DNA of 64,000 bases from Mytilisepta virgata (GCA_028015205.1 CM051516.1:55184230-55248229); one strand, 5' to 3'; counted from the first letter of the stretch, positions 53,701 through 64,000 are shown. Notes: a model not told the origin generated them from the letters alone. Numbers and translations are program-made.

Positions 53701-54701
53701 AATCCGCAACAGACATTTAGAATTGAAATATCATTCGTCATACATATAGTTAAACATTTTAATCTGATTTTTTAAATAATAAAGATTTTATCTAACCTAG
53801 ATGAACATACCGAAACCGATCAATATCGTGACAAATATTGATTATAAGATGACATTGATATGTATATCCATACAGAAATAATAACAATATATGAAATAAA
53901 TATCCGTATATTTTGAAACAATACATATTATGATCTGGTTTTGTTCTGTATAGCTTCTTTAAAATTCTTTTATGACGTCATTGTCAGTTGTACCATCGGA
54001 ACATATATTTGCGAAAATGTTAAGACTATATTTCGAATTGCTTTTAGTATTTTTAGGGCATTTTGGGATAAAAACGCAAAATTTGAAGTTATATTACGAA
54101 ACGCATCACATTTATCTTATTCTTTAGCAAGCACAGAATAGGTATAACTGTCCAAAAATATCTTTTATAACACTTTTATGTTTTTGGCATCTTATGGAGA
54201 TCTTTTTTTTAAATTTGATTTCAAATATCTGGTGTTGAAATCCACAAACAAAATTATACATAATTGTTTTCTGTGGTGGTCGTGTGTTCCGATATGTATG
54301 GGTACCAACTGTGCTTCTTTTTCTCACCGTTATGTACTTACATGAATAAAAAACACAATGAATAATGGGAAATGTCAAAACCGATATACCAATCAATCAA
54401 CGACATCCAACAGACAGAAATCCGGACAACCGAAGCTGAGCTGATTACGTTCAAATACTACTACTTGAAATTAGGAAAAGATAAGCTCAACCCTTTTATT
54501 CCATTTTTGCTATACTGTTGATGTGTGACCGTTAAATTAAGTCAGATTCAAAGTCTTTTTTATCACATTTATCCAAGTGAACTTGAAATCTGGATACACC
54601 TTAAGTTCAATTCATATTTTGATTTCATAAATCTTTATCTTGACAACGAAAGTTACTATGTGCCACCATCACCTACATATATATGGCGTTTATATCTGTC
54701 A
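50757..54701. other. Stretch without recognisable genes
   Basis: AT-rich sequence, with ORFs no longer than 114 codons and none with recognisable motifs. The longest (52282-52626, minus) lacks an ATG at its start. I see no RNA gene, clear promoter or repeat array here. Confidence 0.5.
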
Positions 54702-54921
54702 GTAAAGTCAAAAAATACCAAAGGGATAGTCGAAGAAGGGAAAAATCAAAACAACAGACAAACTCCGGGAACAACGAAGACAAAACCAAAACAATACATG
54801 CACTACAATTAAAAACTAATAAAATACAAACAACATGGACCCCACCAAAAAACCGAGGGTAGACTCAGGTACTCTGAAAGAGTAAGCAGTCTCTGCTTCA
54901 TGCAGGACACCCGCCATGCTG
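54702..54921 (-). mobile_element. Solo 3' tail of the retroelement family (5'-truncated copy)
   Basis: It aligns throughout with 50056-50275, in the same orientation. Shared blocks include aagagtaagcagtctctgct and gcaggacacccgccatgctg, with scattered substitutions and small indels. A 5'-truncated copy retaining only the 3' end is the usual outcome of target-primed reverse transcription. Confidence 0.7.
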
Positions 54922-57885
54922 CCCGTGTCAAATCCGGTAAGAGGAAGCTTATCCGATACTCTAAGAACATTTAAAAACGTATCATTCGCAAAATCGACTT
55001 ATTTAGCCCATCATTCCGCACAGATTATTGTCATCACTACTGATAGACATATTTATTTATAAAGACCGATATTTACCCTCTAGCTTATTTTATGTACTTT
55101 ATGAAATAAGTATGTGAATATATAGGACCCTGTACATTGGTCATGAGATTGACTTTTACAGTATACGGTCACAGGTAATATATTGCCACATTGATATCCA
55201 GTTACTATTTTCTTTGCCAGTAATATCTATTCCTGTTTTTATTTTTGACATTTTGGCTCAAAAACATATCTTACGACGAGCTTAAACCCAAATAGTTTCC
55301 ACTGTTTTCCTTAACTGGCACAGCTATAGTAGGTTAAGGCTACAACCAATACAAGAAACTATTTTGCATATTGTTATTTTCTCGTTCCTACATTTTGTTG
55401 CTGTTACTTTTCATTCAGTCAACAAATTTCCAAATTGGGTAAAATTAGAAAAAAAACTATTTGACCTTGTTACAGAGATGCTGAACTATCTAATAGTCTT
55501 GCCTTAAATATATCTGATATTGATTAGACCGTTCCGCTAATTAAGAAATAATTCATGATGGCAGGAAGTTTTACTGATATTGGTCCTTAATGCCAAATAT
55601 TTTACCACCATGAATTATTTGTATCTAAAAGGACAAATACAACATTACCAAACATGTCTAAAATATACGGTTTTTACCACATGATTGGACTCGATACTTT
55701 TGAAGGACGTCATGTTTCAATTTCGGTTTTTCATACCGGAAGTCAGTACAAAATTTCGTTCTTTTTATTTATCTACGTCAACAGGCAAACGTTAAAATAA
55801 AAGAAGATATTGGATAAATCTGTCATGGAAACAATTGAAAAGCAATTTTAGTACTGTTTAGACTTTCATATGTTGGTATTTAGTTTGAACTCTCGTCTTC
55901 CACGAGCTTTGCGCATGACAAGTATATGTAGTACACATGTAGTGTTGAATTGAAAGGGGTCCGAAATTACAACTAGTTTCCGTATTACGCATTAATTTTG
56001 CACGCATGTAGTAATTAATTTTTTTACGATTGCGCGCGTGGAATTTACAAGTAACAAGGTAAATTAGATGGTTCACAGGAAAAAAATAATATATATTGTA
56101 GAAAAAATAAAAAAAGTATCAATTTTAATGCGCATCCAAGGCTACCTGCACATCATCACTATAGTTGAGTAAATGATGATATTCCTGTCTTTTTGAAAAG
56201 TAGTTATTGATGTTCTGGTGGCTTTATTGTTATTAAATGGAAAATAGATCACAGCCATTTTTATTAAATTCAAATTTACTTTAATTGGTTGATTATTGAT
56301 AAAATAAAGTTTTCCCTACAATCTAGTACGAGTCCTAGTCTTTAAGGTGAACAATATTATTCGCGACAGAACACAAAAAATGTTGAATAGTACTCGGTTA
56401 GTTCAGTCATATTTGAAACCATTTTCAGAGTAGAAAGATGGAGTTTTGTCTGGCGGAGACTAATCGAAGAAAGAAATCCTTAGTACATGTTGGTTACGCA
56501 TTTCGTGTTGATAGAACACTGAAACATGGGACATAACTATTTTTTCTTCTACCAGTTAACCGGAGTTTACCTGGAAAAACGATGTGCGCATTTGTAAGTA
56601 AATCCTGCGCCCAATCGTAGGATTTTTTGCGCGCAAACGTACTGCACCGTCGTATTATCAATAATAAACCGCAGGACTGCATCGCAAGTCACGCTTTATT
56701 TTTCAATAATTTATTTCTGTGACGTCAGAAAATGGCTTCATTATAAATCAAAGTACTAGAAAAAGCATGCCAGATCCCACCCTACCCATCCCTTTCGCAC
56801 AAATTATATACATTCACACCTTCAGTGTTGTGTATGATGCTCAAGCGATTTATGAAATATATGTGATGGTCATTTATACATGTACTTCATAATACCTATA
56901 ACATAAAGCCTAATTATAAAATAGAAAAATACTAAGTTAAACAAGTTATTATTTTGTAACACAATTAGAAAAAAATGTTGATCATGTGTAAATCTTCGGT
57001 ATCTGTACAAATGTTCAACATCAATAAAAACTCGTCTGAAAACGGTAGGAGAGCTTATCTAGCCGAACCGTGTATCCTCAATGCTAATCCCATTGAGAAA
57101 ATAACTTAATTAAGAAAAATGAAAGTTTGATGTTAATATAAATTGTTATAGTATGCACAGTTTCAACATGTAGGCCATCATCCTAAAAAACTTGAAAGGC
57201 ACTGTAAAGTCTTTAATGATGAAAAACCTCTTAATTAAATGGAATATCAAACCGGTCCATAGACATACAATTACAAGTATACACATTTCCAAGAATGGCC
57301 GTAATACACACGCCTTTAGTAAAATGAAATTAAATGTACCGTTAGTCTTTGGAAACCATTATTTTCTTACATCTGAAAGTATACTTACGAAAAAGTATAA
57401 ACAAAATAATTAATCCAAAAATCATTTTACTATCAAACTTCTTAAGCCGCTACATTTCTGCTATATTCACCATATAATTACGTACAAACAATGTTTAAAA
57501 GGAGATGACAAGGATTTTAAATGAAATATGAGAATAAAGGTATATGTAATTTAAAAAGAATATTACCCCGGAATACCCTTTTGATGCACTGTAATGTATT
57601 CATAAGATTTCAATATCATTTAACAATATTTTGTTCAAGGATGAAAAACATATAAAGCGTACATTTAATTCATTAAAATTATAATGGGTAATGAATGGTA
57701 TTTAACTAAACTTTTAGTATAAAAATTTTATTTGTCTGGGCACGTTTGTTTTCTAATGAAGCTTTGATTTTCAGAAAATTTGTGTATCATTCCCAAAACC
57801 GGTTTTTTATCTGCTAAAAATATTTGACTACAGTAAGACTTCCTGTATGTGCAAAGCGTTGCTGTTATAAAAAAAACTGTATCAT
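54922..57885. other. Stretch without recognisable genes; contains one inverted repeat
   Basis: No ORF with family resemblance is found on either strand. The only structure noted is the inverted repeat at 55546-55620. Confidence 0.5.
55546..55620. repeat. Imperfect inverted repeat, 16-bp arms
   Basis: aaataattcatgatgg (55546-55561) is the reverse complement, with one mismatch, of ccaccatgaattattt (55605-55620). The 43-bp spacer is AT-rich. It could be a small MITE-like remnant, but no target-site duplication is evident. Confidence 0.5.
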
Positions 57886-58536
57886 AAAATACCGAAATAA
57901 ATTGATGCACTGTATGGCAATTTCGTTAACTGACAATTCATTAGCAGTGCTCGAGATCAAAATGTTGGAAAACCGGTTAAAGATATAATGATGAATTAAT
58001 AAGCACAACCATCAAAAACCAAAACAATTAAAACAAACAGGATGCCAAACTCTGCTATGGGTTACCTCTGCATCAAAAGGAAGAGCTTTAGAATTTTTTA
58101 GACATTATTGTTAAATTTTGAACGGAAAATTTAAAGGCATTCAAGTATTGAACCATGTCAGAACAAAAAGTCTGGCTACTTGGCTGATAATGCCCACGGG
58201 GACTTCATTACAGTCCACCAGCAGTGACATAGACCTAGTAGTAGAAATAAACAATAACACAAAATACCGAAATAAATTGATGTATTTCGTTGTATGTATG
58301 GTCATTTCGTAGACTGACAACTCATCAGCAGTGCTCGAGATCAAAATATAAGGGTGTCTTAGAAACGACAAATCTTTACATTGTGGCGTAAATATTGGGT
58401 ATCAAAGACTTATAATTACCCTAATACGATCGTCCGCTGTTTTAAATGTTACTTACAGCTAGGGATCTGAATTAAAATCGAAAGTAAATTTCTTCCGAAA
58501 ATTTAAATAGATATATAATGTTCGTGCATAGTCAAT
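57886..58536. repeat. Direct repeat X, copy 1
   Basis: A 651-bp block matching 59550-60179 along its whole length. It contains an internal subrepeat of about 80 bp at 57886-57963 and 58261-58347, recognisable by aaaataccgaaataaattga and by agcagtgctcgagatcaaaa. No ORF of note crosses it. It is probably part of a dispersed element. Confidence 0.8.
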
Positions 58537-58629
58537 ATATGACTTTGTAAATATTTTAAAATCATGCACTTATGTAATTACTGGTTGTAGTGTGAAAGAT
58601 AATATATATGTGTAAACATAAATTATATA

Positions 58630-59271
58630 TGCTGGAGTCACTTACTTTGCTTCTGGAACAAACTGTCAAGGGGTGGTGATAAATTAAGTAGTAAATTGTA
58701 TAAGTTATTGAGATGCTTACATTATAATGAAATTTACAAGTTTAAATGGATTGAATATATAAAATCTGTCTTTCACGAGACATGTTACACTGAATTGTGG
58801 GATATTCAAGAAAATGGTAATATTGATTTTCCTAAGTTAAATTTGAAACAACGTCTCCAAGACCAGTTTATCCAGAAATGGTACTCTGAAATGGGAGCAT
58901 CGTCAAGGGGTCAGTTTTATATACAGTTTAAAGATGAGTTCATGTTAGAGCCGTATCTTCTCAGATTGAAAAGGGGTATCCGAAATGAAATTTGTTACGT
59001 TCGTACATGCAATCTGAAAATTCCGATTGAAACTGGGAGTTAGTACAATATTCCAAAAAATGACCGAATATGTGGGTAATGTTCTACTGGGCTGGGAGAC
59101 GAGTTTCAATATATTTGTCTATGCCAAAACGTTACTGTAAATCAACTCCGAGTAAGATATATACCTGGGTATTATACTAATTACCCTCAACGAGAGGAAA
59201 TATGTCCTATGATGACAATTTTTAATACACATGTACTCACACAGTTAGCAGTTTTCTTAAAAAAGTTCTAG
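58630..59271 (+). pseudogene. LINE ORF2 C-terminal fragment, two nonsense codons
   Basis: One reading frame runs from about 58630 to a stop at 59269. It encodes FWNKL..GDKLSSKLYKLL, NLKQRLQDQFIQKWYSEMG, SSRGQFYIQFKDEFMLEPYL, RTCNLKIPIETG, then YNIPKNDRICG, GLGDEFQYICLC and VRYIPGYYTNYPQREE. The order KQRL.DQF.QKW, LEPYLL, RTCN.K.P.ETG and C..C..GDE.H-like is that of the region after the reverse transcriptase in CR1/L2-like elements, including the terminal Cys-rich motif. TAG at 59041 and TAA at 59077 interrupt the frame without a shift. The fragment is 5'-truncated and inactive. Confidence 0.75.
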
Positions 59272-59547
59272 CATTGATTTAGTTCGAACATTTCATTCTA
59301 ATCCGAAAAGATACATGACAGTTATATTATAATTCTATCGCACTTTAATCACGTGTTTACTATTTTGATAAACCCCACGTTTAACAATATAGTTCTGTGA
59401 CCCTTATTGTTTGGGTACACGTGTACCGTTTAATTTATGGCTGTACTCAACTCTTTTCCGATATGTATATATGTATTTGTTTGTCACTCCTGTTACACAG
59501 ATTGCTGCGTCTGAGTGTTATCTGCTCAATAAAGTATCAAGTATCAA
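59272..59547 (+). mobile_element. 3' UTR and tail of the dead LINE
   Basis: Non-coding continuation of the fragment above, with a polyadenylation-type AATAAA at 59528-59533 directly followed by two copies of agtatca (59533-59546). Short 3' tandem repeats instead of a poly(A) tail are usual in CR1/L2-like elements. Confidence 0.6.
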
Positions 59548-59549
59548 AC

Positions 59550-60179
59550 AAAATACCGAAATAAATTGATGCACTGTTTGGCCATTTCGTTGACTGACAA
59601 CTCATCAGCAGTGCTCGAGATCAAAATGTTGGAAAACCGGTTAAAGATATAATGATGAATTAATAAGCACAAACATCAAAAGCGAAAACAAGTAGAACAA
59701 ACAGGAATCCAAACTCAGCGGAGGGTTACCTCTGCATCAAAAGGAAGAGCCTTAGAAATTGTTAGATATTTTTGTCAAATTTTGAACGGAAAATTTAAAG
59801 GCATTTAAGTAATGAATCATGCTAGGACAAAAAAGTCTGGCTACTTGGCTGATAATTAATTACAGTCCACCAGCAGGGTCATAGACCCAGTGGTAGTTAT
59901 AAACTATATCACAAAATACCGAAATAAATTGATGCACTGAATGACCATTTCGTTGACTGACATCTCATCAGCAGTGCTCGAGATCAAAATATAAGAGTGT
60001 CTTAGAAACGACAAATCTTTACATTGTGGCGTAAAGATGGGGTATCAAAGACTTATAATTACCCTAATACGACCGTCCGCTGTTTTAAATGTTACTTATA
60101 GCTAGGGATCTGAATTAAAATCGAAAGTAAATTTCTTTCGAAAATTTAAATAAATATATAATGTTCGTGCATAGTCAAT
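59550..60179. repeat. Direct repeat X, copy 2
   Basis: A 630-bp copy of the block at 57886-58536, with its own pair of about 80-bp subrepeats at 59550-59627 and 59913-59990. Together the two copies bracket the dead LINE fragment. The similarity ends at agtcaat in both copies. Confidence 0.8.
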
Positions 60180-60381
60180 TACATGACGATGGTTGGGTAA
60201 ACGAAGCCTCTACAAAAATGGGAATTATATAGTGGATAACATAAAAATTATCGTTTAATATGTATTGAAATATATGCCTACGTATTATTGAGACATTTAT
60301 TCAGCAAAATTATAGTTTATTAAAAGGTACGTTGCAAACTTTTAAACGTAAACATTGAACATTAACCTGACGAAGGTCAAA

Positions 60382-61479
60382 ATGGAAGACAAAATGGATG
60401 CGTCCTGTAATCTGGACTTAATATTTTCAAGTTCACAACCTAACATTGCCTTTGATACTACAAATACCAACAAAAGGCCCAACCCTGAGAGCCCCGATAA
60501 TCTTCCTGCAACTCAAAGGCAGGAAAGTAGACAAATTCGCCGTCGTAATTCAATAGGCAATCTTACAGATTTGATTCCAAAGAAAACTCCTATCAGAAAA
60601 AGTATAACAGACAAGGTAATTGATGCCCTTACTAGTCCGGACGTACTGAGCAGAATCATTCCTGTTATATCAGCAAAATTAAGTGAATCATTGTCATTAG
60701 ACTTCGAATCAAAAATCAAATCTAGTATCGAATCTCAAACTAAACCCCTCTTTGAAACCGTTAATAGCCAAAGACAGCTCATTGACACACAAAATGAAAC
60801 TATACAACAGCAGTCTCGAAAAATAGAATCCTTAGAAAGAACACTGAAAGACCAAACATTAGCAATGCAAGAGCAAAATGTGGAAATAGATTCTATTTAC
60901 AATAAAATGTGTTCTCTTGAAGACAGAATCGAGAGTCAAGAGCAATACTCTAGACGCAATAGCTTGCGTTTCCATAATGTAAAAGTGCCAGTCAATGATA
61001 GAGGTCAAATTCGACATCCGGTAAACACTGATAAACTTATTATTGATATCTGTAATGAAAAAATGGGCCTTACCATTACGCCAAACGATATTGGTAGGTC
61101 ACATGTAATAGGAAAAACTAAAGACGGAAAATCTCAGGTGATAGTAAGGTTTTTGTCCTACAGGACACGTAGCACTGTATACTCCAACAAGAAGTTGCTG
61201 AAGGACAACCCGGACGGGGTATTTGTGACTGAAAACTTAACTCAGTACAGGTCAGAACTGGTGAGACGACTAGCAAGAATGAAACTTGAGAAACTAATTT
61301 ATACATACTGGACCACAGATGGACGTATATTTATTAAACGTACGGAAACCAGTAACAAACAAATCATTAAAACTCATCACGATATATCAGAGATAGCTCT
61401 TTCAAGTTATATGAACAACGACCAGGATCCAGATACTGAGGAACTTGAAAATCAGCAGATCGGAACTGATGGAGATTAA
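60382..61479 (+). CDS. LINE ORF1 protein (coiled coil plus FP/ORF1p-like domain), 365 aa
   Basis: The start is taken at the ATG at 60382 (MEDKMDASCN); the frame is open a little further upstream but without another ATG. Residues 1-90 are polar and basic (RQIRRRNS). About 125-186 form a heptad-like, Gln/Glu-rich coiled coil (DTQNETIQQQSRKIESLERT). Residues 187-200 read EQYSRRNSLRFHNV, the signature at the coiled-coil/RNA-recognition junction of many LINE ORF1 proteins and of baculovirus FP-like proteins. A C-terminal domain of about 150 residues follows (DIGRSHVIGK, SQVIVRF, VFVTENLT, DGRIFIK). ORF1 proteins of this type trimerise through the coiled coil and bind the element RNA. No CCHC knuckle is present. 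The acidic tail ends at a TAA 0.9 kb before ORF2. Confidence 0.85.
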   Translation: MEDKMDASCNLDLIFSSSQPNIAFDTTNTNKRPNPESPDNLPATQRQESRQIRRRNSIGNLTDLIPKKTPIRKSITDKVIDALTSPDVLSRIIPVISAKLSESLSLDFESKIKSSIESQTKPLFETVNSQRQLIDTQNETIQQQSRKIESLERTLKDQTLAMQEQNVEIDSIYNKMCSLEDRIESQEQYSRRNSLRFHNVKVPVNDRGQIRHPVNTDKLIIDICNEKMGLTITPNDIGRSHVIGKTKDGKSQVIVRFLSYRTRSTVYSNKKLLKDNPDGVFVTENLTQYRSELVRRLARMKLEKLIYTYWTTDGRIFIKRTETSNKQIIKTHHDISEIALSSYMNNDQDPDTEELENQQIGTDGD

Positions 61480-62382
61480 AACTCTTAAAAATTACAAATA
61501 AACTTTGTTGACTTTCATTTGTTCTTGATTTTTTCCCTTTTTTCTTCTTGTTCATTTATGAATGTGTTTATTTGTGTAGCCTGGTGCTAATATAATGGCT
61601 TCCTTAATGCCTATTTATGTCCGGTAATGTTTATTCATATTAAGCCCTAGGTACTATGTTGTTTATCACAAAATTCCATTTACCTTTTTTTGTTTTAGCA
61701 TTATCTCTTTTCACAAAGAAATGCCTATATGACCCTATTATCATTATTATATAGAGGTTAATTGATAAGGAAGTCGCGAACGCCGTTATATAGACTAAAC
61801 CTATTTTAATTAAAACAACAAAATGAACGCTACTCCATATATAAATGAGGTCAATGTCTTTTTTTTTTTTTTTTGGTCATAAACAACTGTACACGTGTCA
61901 TTGTTGTATTTTTTTTTTTTCTCTCATCAACCTCACTCCATGTCCTCATGGTGTGATCAGCAATCGTTGGATTATATCACTAGGCCTTGTGTGAAAAGTA
62001 AAATAATGCTGTTGTTTTTTTTTTATTATTTTCATTTATATTTACATTATCTTTATATTTTTGTTTAAATAGTTTGCTAATAACTCCTTAAAGAGAACAT
62101 ATCCTATTTTTACTAAATATAATAAGAAATATTTCTTGATCCAACCAAATTCCCGTTTTTTTTTTAGTTTATTTTTCTTCTATTCGGTATAGTTCATGAT
62201 AATGTATGCCATAATACACATAACATACTTCTCTTACTTATGTTTTATTTGTATTAATTTTCTGTCATCATCTTTTTGTATATATGTTTGTGTAACTGAT
62301 TTTATCTGTGACGACGGAAGGGACTTTTTTGACATGAATCTTTCCTCTGGCTGCTCTTTAATAAGTATCTTGTTAAAGCCAA
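61480..62382 (+). other. Inter-ORF region of the LINE
   Basis: Non-coding, T-rich, with T-runs at about 61858-61875 and 61909-61920 and another near 62013. ORF2 sense reading is closed by a TAA at 62374 just before its first ATG. How ORF2 would be translated (reinitiation, internal entry or separate RNA) is not evident. Confidence 0.6.
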
Positions 62383-64000
62383 ATGGGTAATAGTCTTGAA
62401 GTTTACAGAGCAGCGATCGGAATGTTTCATCGTAGCAATTACAAATCAAACGGACCTTTAGATTCACATAAAGAGACATATCTAGATATATTCTTGACTA
62501 ACCTGCGTTGTTCGTTCCATTTCGCATCTCTTCTGTTTTTGCAGAGTATAAACCCAAATACAAATGTAATTTTTCTCCTTTGTGTATTATATTTTATTTT
62601 ACTAATAGGTAATATAGAACTTAATCCAGGACCCAGTAATGTAAATTCCTCGTCGGCTTCAACAAGCTCTGAATCTAGTACTCCAAATTCATGTAATAAC
62701 ATATCAATTTGTAATATCAATATCCGTAGCATAAGGAATAAGATCGAATTTCTTCAAAATTTTTCAGAAGAGTTCGACATTCTTCTTATCACCGAATCAC
62801 ATCTTGACAATAGCGTTAGTGATGACGATATCAAACTTGACTCCTTTTCAGATCCAGAGCGTAAAGATAGAAAAAACACTGGTGGCGGCTTACTTATTTT
62901 TTACAAAGAAGGTATCATTATTAAACGTAGATCCGAATTTGAAAACAATTTGGATGAGACCATCTGGGTGGAAGTACACGCAAAGGGTAATTCTTTCCTG
63001 TTATGTAATACTTATCGGCCTCAATGGACTGATATAGACTACTGGCTTCGTCTTCAACAATCAATCGAGTTGGCCTATCAGTCGAACGCAAATATTGTGC
63101 TATCTGGTGATTTGAACAGTAATCTTCTATCCACATCTAATAATAAACTTATCGAACTAATGAACTTATATAATTTTACGAACGTAATAAAAAAACCAAC
63201 CAGAGTTAATGCTAATGGTAATGATACATTACTAGACCCTATTATAATAAGTGACTCTATGAGTTGTATATTTTCTGACGTTTATAAACTACCTTCAAAT
63301 ATTAGTGATCACGACGCGGCTGTAGCTTTTATTGAATGTCCTAAAAATATTCGCTCAACTTACAAGAGACAAGTTTGGCAATATAATAAAATAGATTTGG
63401 TAAAATTCAATGAAAAAATGGATAATATTGATTGGCATGAACATCTTGATCATATTGATGATATTGACAAAATGTCCCAAAAATTTACCAAAACTTTCCT
63501 CCAAATAGCCAAGGAATGTATACCATCCGTATGGATAACCGTTCGCAATAACGATAAACCATGGTTCACTAACACATTAAGACGAGAAATACGTATTCGG
63601 GACAGAATTAGAAAAAAGGTCTTAAAATACCAATATCAAAAAGATATAGAAAAATATAAAAAACAGAGAAATAAAGTAAATAATATGAAGAAAATTGCAA
63701 AGGAAAATTTTGAAAATAATATAGATAATTTTTTAGTAGATAATTCCTCTAATCCTAAAACATATTGGAAAATAATGAAAATGCTAATTAAATCAAATAA
63801 GGGAAGTAATGACTTTCCTCCCTTGCGCAATATAGTTGATGAACAAAATCCCGACGTATTGATTTACGATGACTTTGATAAATGCGAATTATTAAATAAA
63901 TATTTTACAACAATATCTAAGCTACCTGAGGAAAATGTTTCTCTTCCAGAATTTCCTTTTCGAACCAAAAATAGTTTGAATAATATCGAAATCAATCAGA
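62383..64000 (+). CDS. LINE ORF2: leader, 2A-like motif, AP endonuclease, start of RT linker (partial)
   Basis: Open for 539 codons from the ATG at 62383 (MGNSLEVYRA; another ATG at 62422) to the window edge. Residues 1-83 form a leader with a hydrophobic run (NVIFLLCVLYFILLI), ending in GNIELNPG before Pro84. Residues about 107-320 are an exonuclease-endonuclease-phosphatase (APE) domain. Motifs and likely catalytic residues are NINIRS (Asn113), ITESHLD (Glu138), GGGLLIF (167-173), NTYRP, SGDLNSN (Asp243, Asn245), DPIIIS (from Asp285) and ISDHD (Asp309, His310). The linker near residue 393 (PWFTNTLRREIRIRDRIRKK) is typical of CR1/L2/jockey-like elements. The enzyme nicks target DNA to prime reverse transcription; the RT domain itself lies outside the window. 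Confidence 0.88.
   Translation, partial: MGNSLEVYRAAIGMFHRSNYKSNGPLDSHKETYLDIFLTNLRCSFHFASLLFLQSINPNTNVIFLLCVLYFILLIGNIELNPGPSNVNSSSASTSSESSTPNSCNNISICNINIRSIRNKIEFLQNFSEEFDILLITESHLDNSVSDDDIKLDSFSDPERKDRKNTGGGLLIFYKEGIIIKRRSEFENNLDETIWVEVHAKGNSFLLCNTYRPQWTDIDYWLRLQQSIELAYQSNANIVLSGDLNSNLLSTSNNKLIELMNLYNFTNVIKKPTRVNANGNDTLLDPIIISDSMSCIFSDVYKLPSNISDHDAAVAFIECPKNIRSTYKRQVWQYNKIDLVKFNEKMDNIDWHEHLDHIDDIDKMSQKFTKTFLQIAKECIPSVWITVRNNDKPWFTNTLRREIRIRDRIRKKVLKYQYQKDIEKYKKQRNKVNNMKKIAKENFENNIDNFLVDNSSNPKTYWKIMKMLIKSNKGSNDFPPLRNIVDEQNPDVLIYDDFDKCELLNKYFTTISKLPEENVSLPEFPFRTKNSLNNIEINQ
62563..62634 (+). other. 2A-like ribosome-skipping motif preceded by hydrophobic segment
   Basis: Codons read NVIFLLCVLYFILLI then GNIELNPGP, with the last Pro at 62632-62634. 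This fits the 2A consensus D-V/I-E-x-N-P-G-P except that the first Asp is Asn. 2A-like peptides at the N-terminus of ORF2 are documented in APE-type non-LTR retrotransposons of several invertebrates. If active, it would release an 83-residue hydrophobic leader from the endonuclease/RT protein. Confidence 0.7.

Larger units (their letters stand above)
60180..64000 (+). mobile_element. APE-type non-LTR retrotransposon (LINE), 3' part outside the window
   Basis: Two long undisturbed ORFs in the same direction, an ORF1p-like protein followed by an endonuclease-bearing ORF2, define the element. The 5' boundary is not precise: X copy 2 ends at 60179 and ORF1 starts at 60382, so the 5' UTR is at most about 200 bp. 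No target-site duplication can be checked because the 3' end is missing. The absence of stops and frameshifts in about 900 codons suggests a young copy. Confidence 0.8.

Noticed and set aside
54525..54812. 95-codon plus-strand ORF
   Set aside because: Its 3' part runs antisense through the dispersed retroelement tail at 54702-54921 and its start is not ATG.
58118..58371. Small ORFs on both strands within direct repeat X (58118-58312 plus, 58141-58371 minus)
   Set aside because: The second copy of X does not preserve these reading frames, and neither shows domain resemblance.
60355..60381. Extension of LINE ORF1 to 60355
   Set aside because: The upstream start would be TTG; the first ATG in frame is at 60382 and fits an ORF1 start.

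Overview
The window looks like nuclear DNA of a bivalve mollusc, most likely a mussel (Mytilus-like). It is strongly AT-rich and has spliced genes with short GT-AG introns. It carries interspersed repeats that I recognise from memory as mussel/bivalve families (46031-46150 and 47894-48020) and a non-LTR retrotransposon with a 2A-like motif. No prokaryotic gene organisation is visible.

Region 1 (1-47684, minus strand) is one very large multi-exon gene, or most of one, encoding a chain of D8C domains. D8C is the eight-cysteine module of uromodulin, GP2 and OIT3/LZP. Each domain is split over two exons: an A exon carrying DPC...DDCETMSL..GWYRYSD..GQC..NPVWLN, and a B exon carrying SYP.EENETSIM.AC...CWY.W.VTA.RCHSFNV...CGRFC. 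Every exon I could delimit is a multiple of 3 and phase 1-1. A pair of distinct domains (exons A1-B1-A2-B2, 762 coding bases, 254 codons) with its four introns forms a unit of about 2378 bp. The unit is repeated head to tail 19 times and a 20th copy runs off the left edge. A more diverged single domain (A0-B0, 47109-47684) lies at the 5' side. In total 40 D8C domains and about 5060 codons are visible. Neither the first exon and signal peptide nor the last exon is identified. Introns and exons are equally near-identical among units, so the array is very young or being homogenised, with visible higher-order duplications of 2 units (4752 bp) and echoes at 4 units (about 9.51 kb).

Region 2 (47685-60180) has no host gene I can support. 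It holds a degenerate bivalve repeat, a 71-bp tandem duplication, a frameshifted retroelement relic with its 3' tail (50056-50756, minus), a solo copy of that tail (54702-54921), a small inverted repeat, and two 0.63-0.65 kb direct repeats flanking a dead LINE 3' end (58630-59547, plus).

Region 3 (about 60180-64000, plus) is an apparently intact APE-type non-LTR retrotransposon. ORF1 is 365 aa with a coiled coil and an ORF1p/FP-like RNA-binding domain. ORF2 is open to the window edge, with a hydrophobic leader, a 2A-like motif GNIELNPGP and a complete AP-endonuclease domain. Its reverse transcriptase lies beyond the window.
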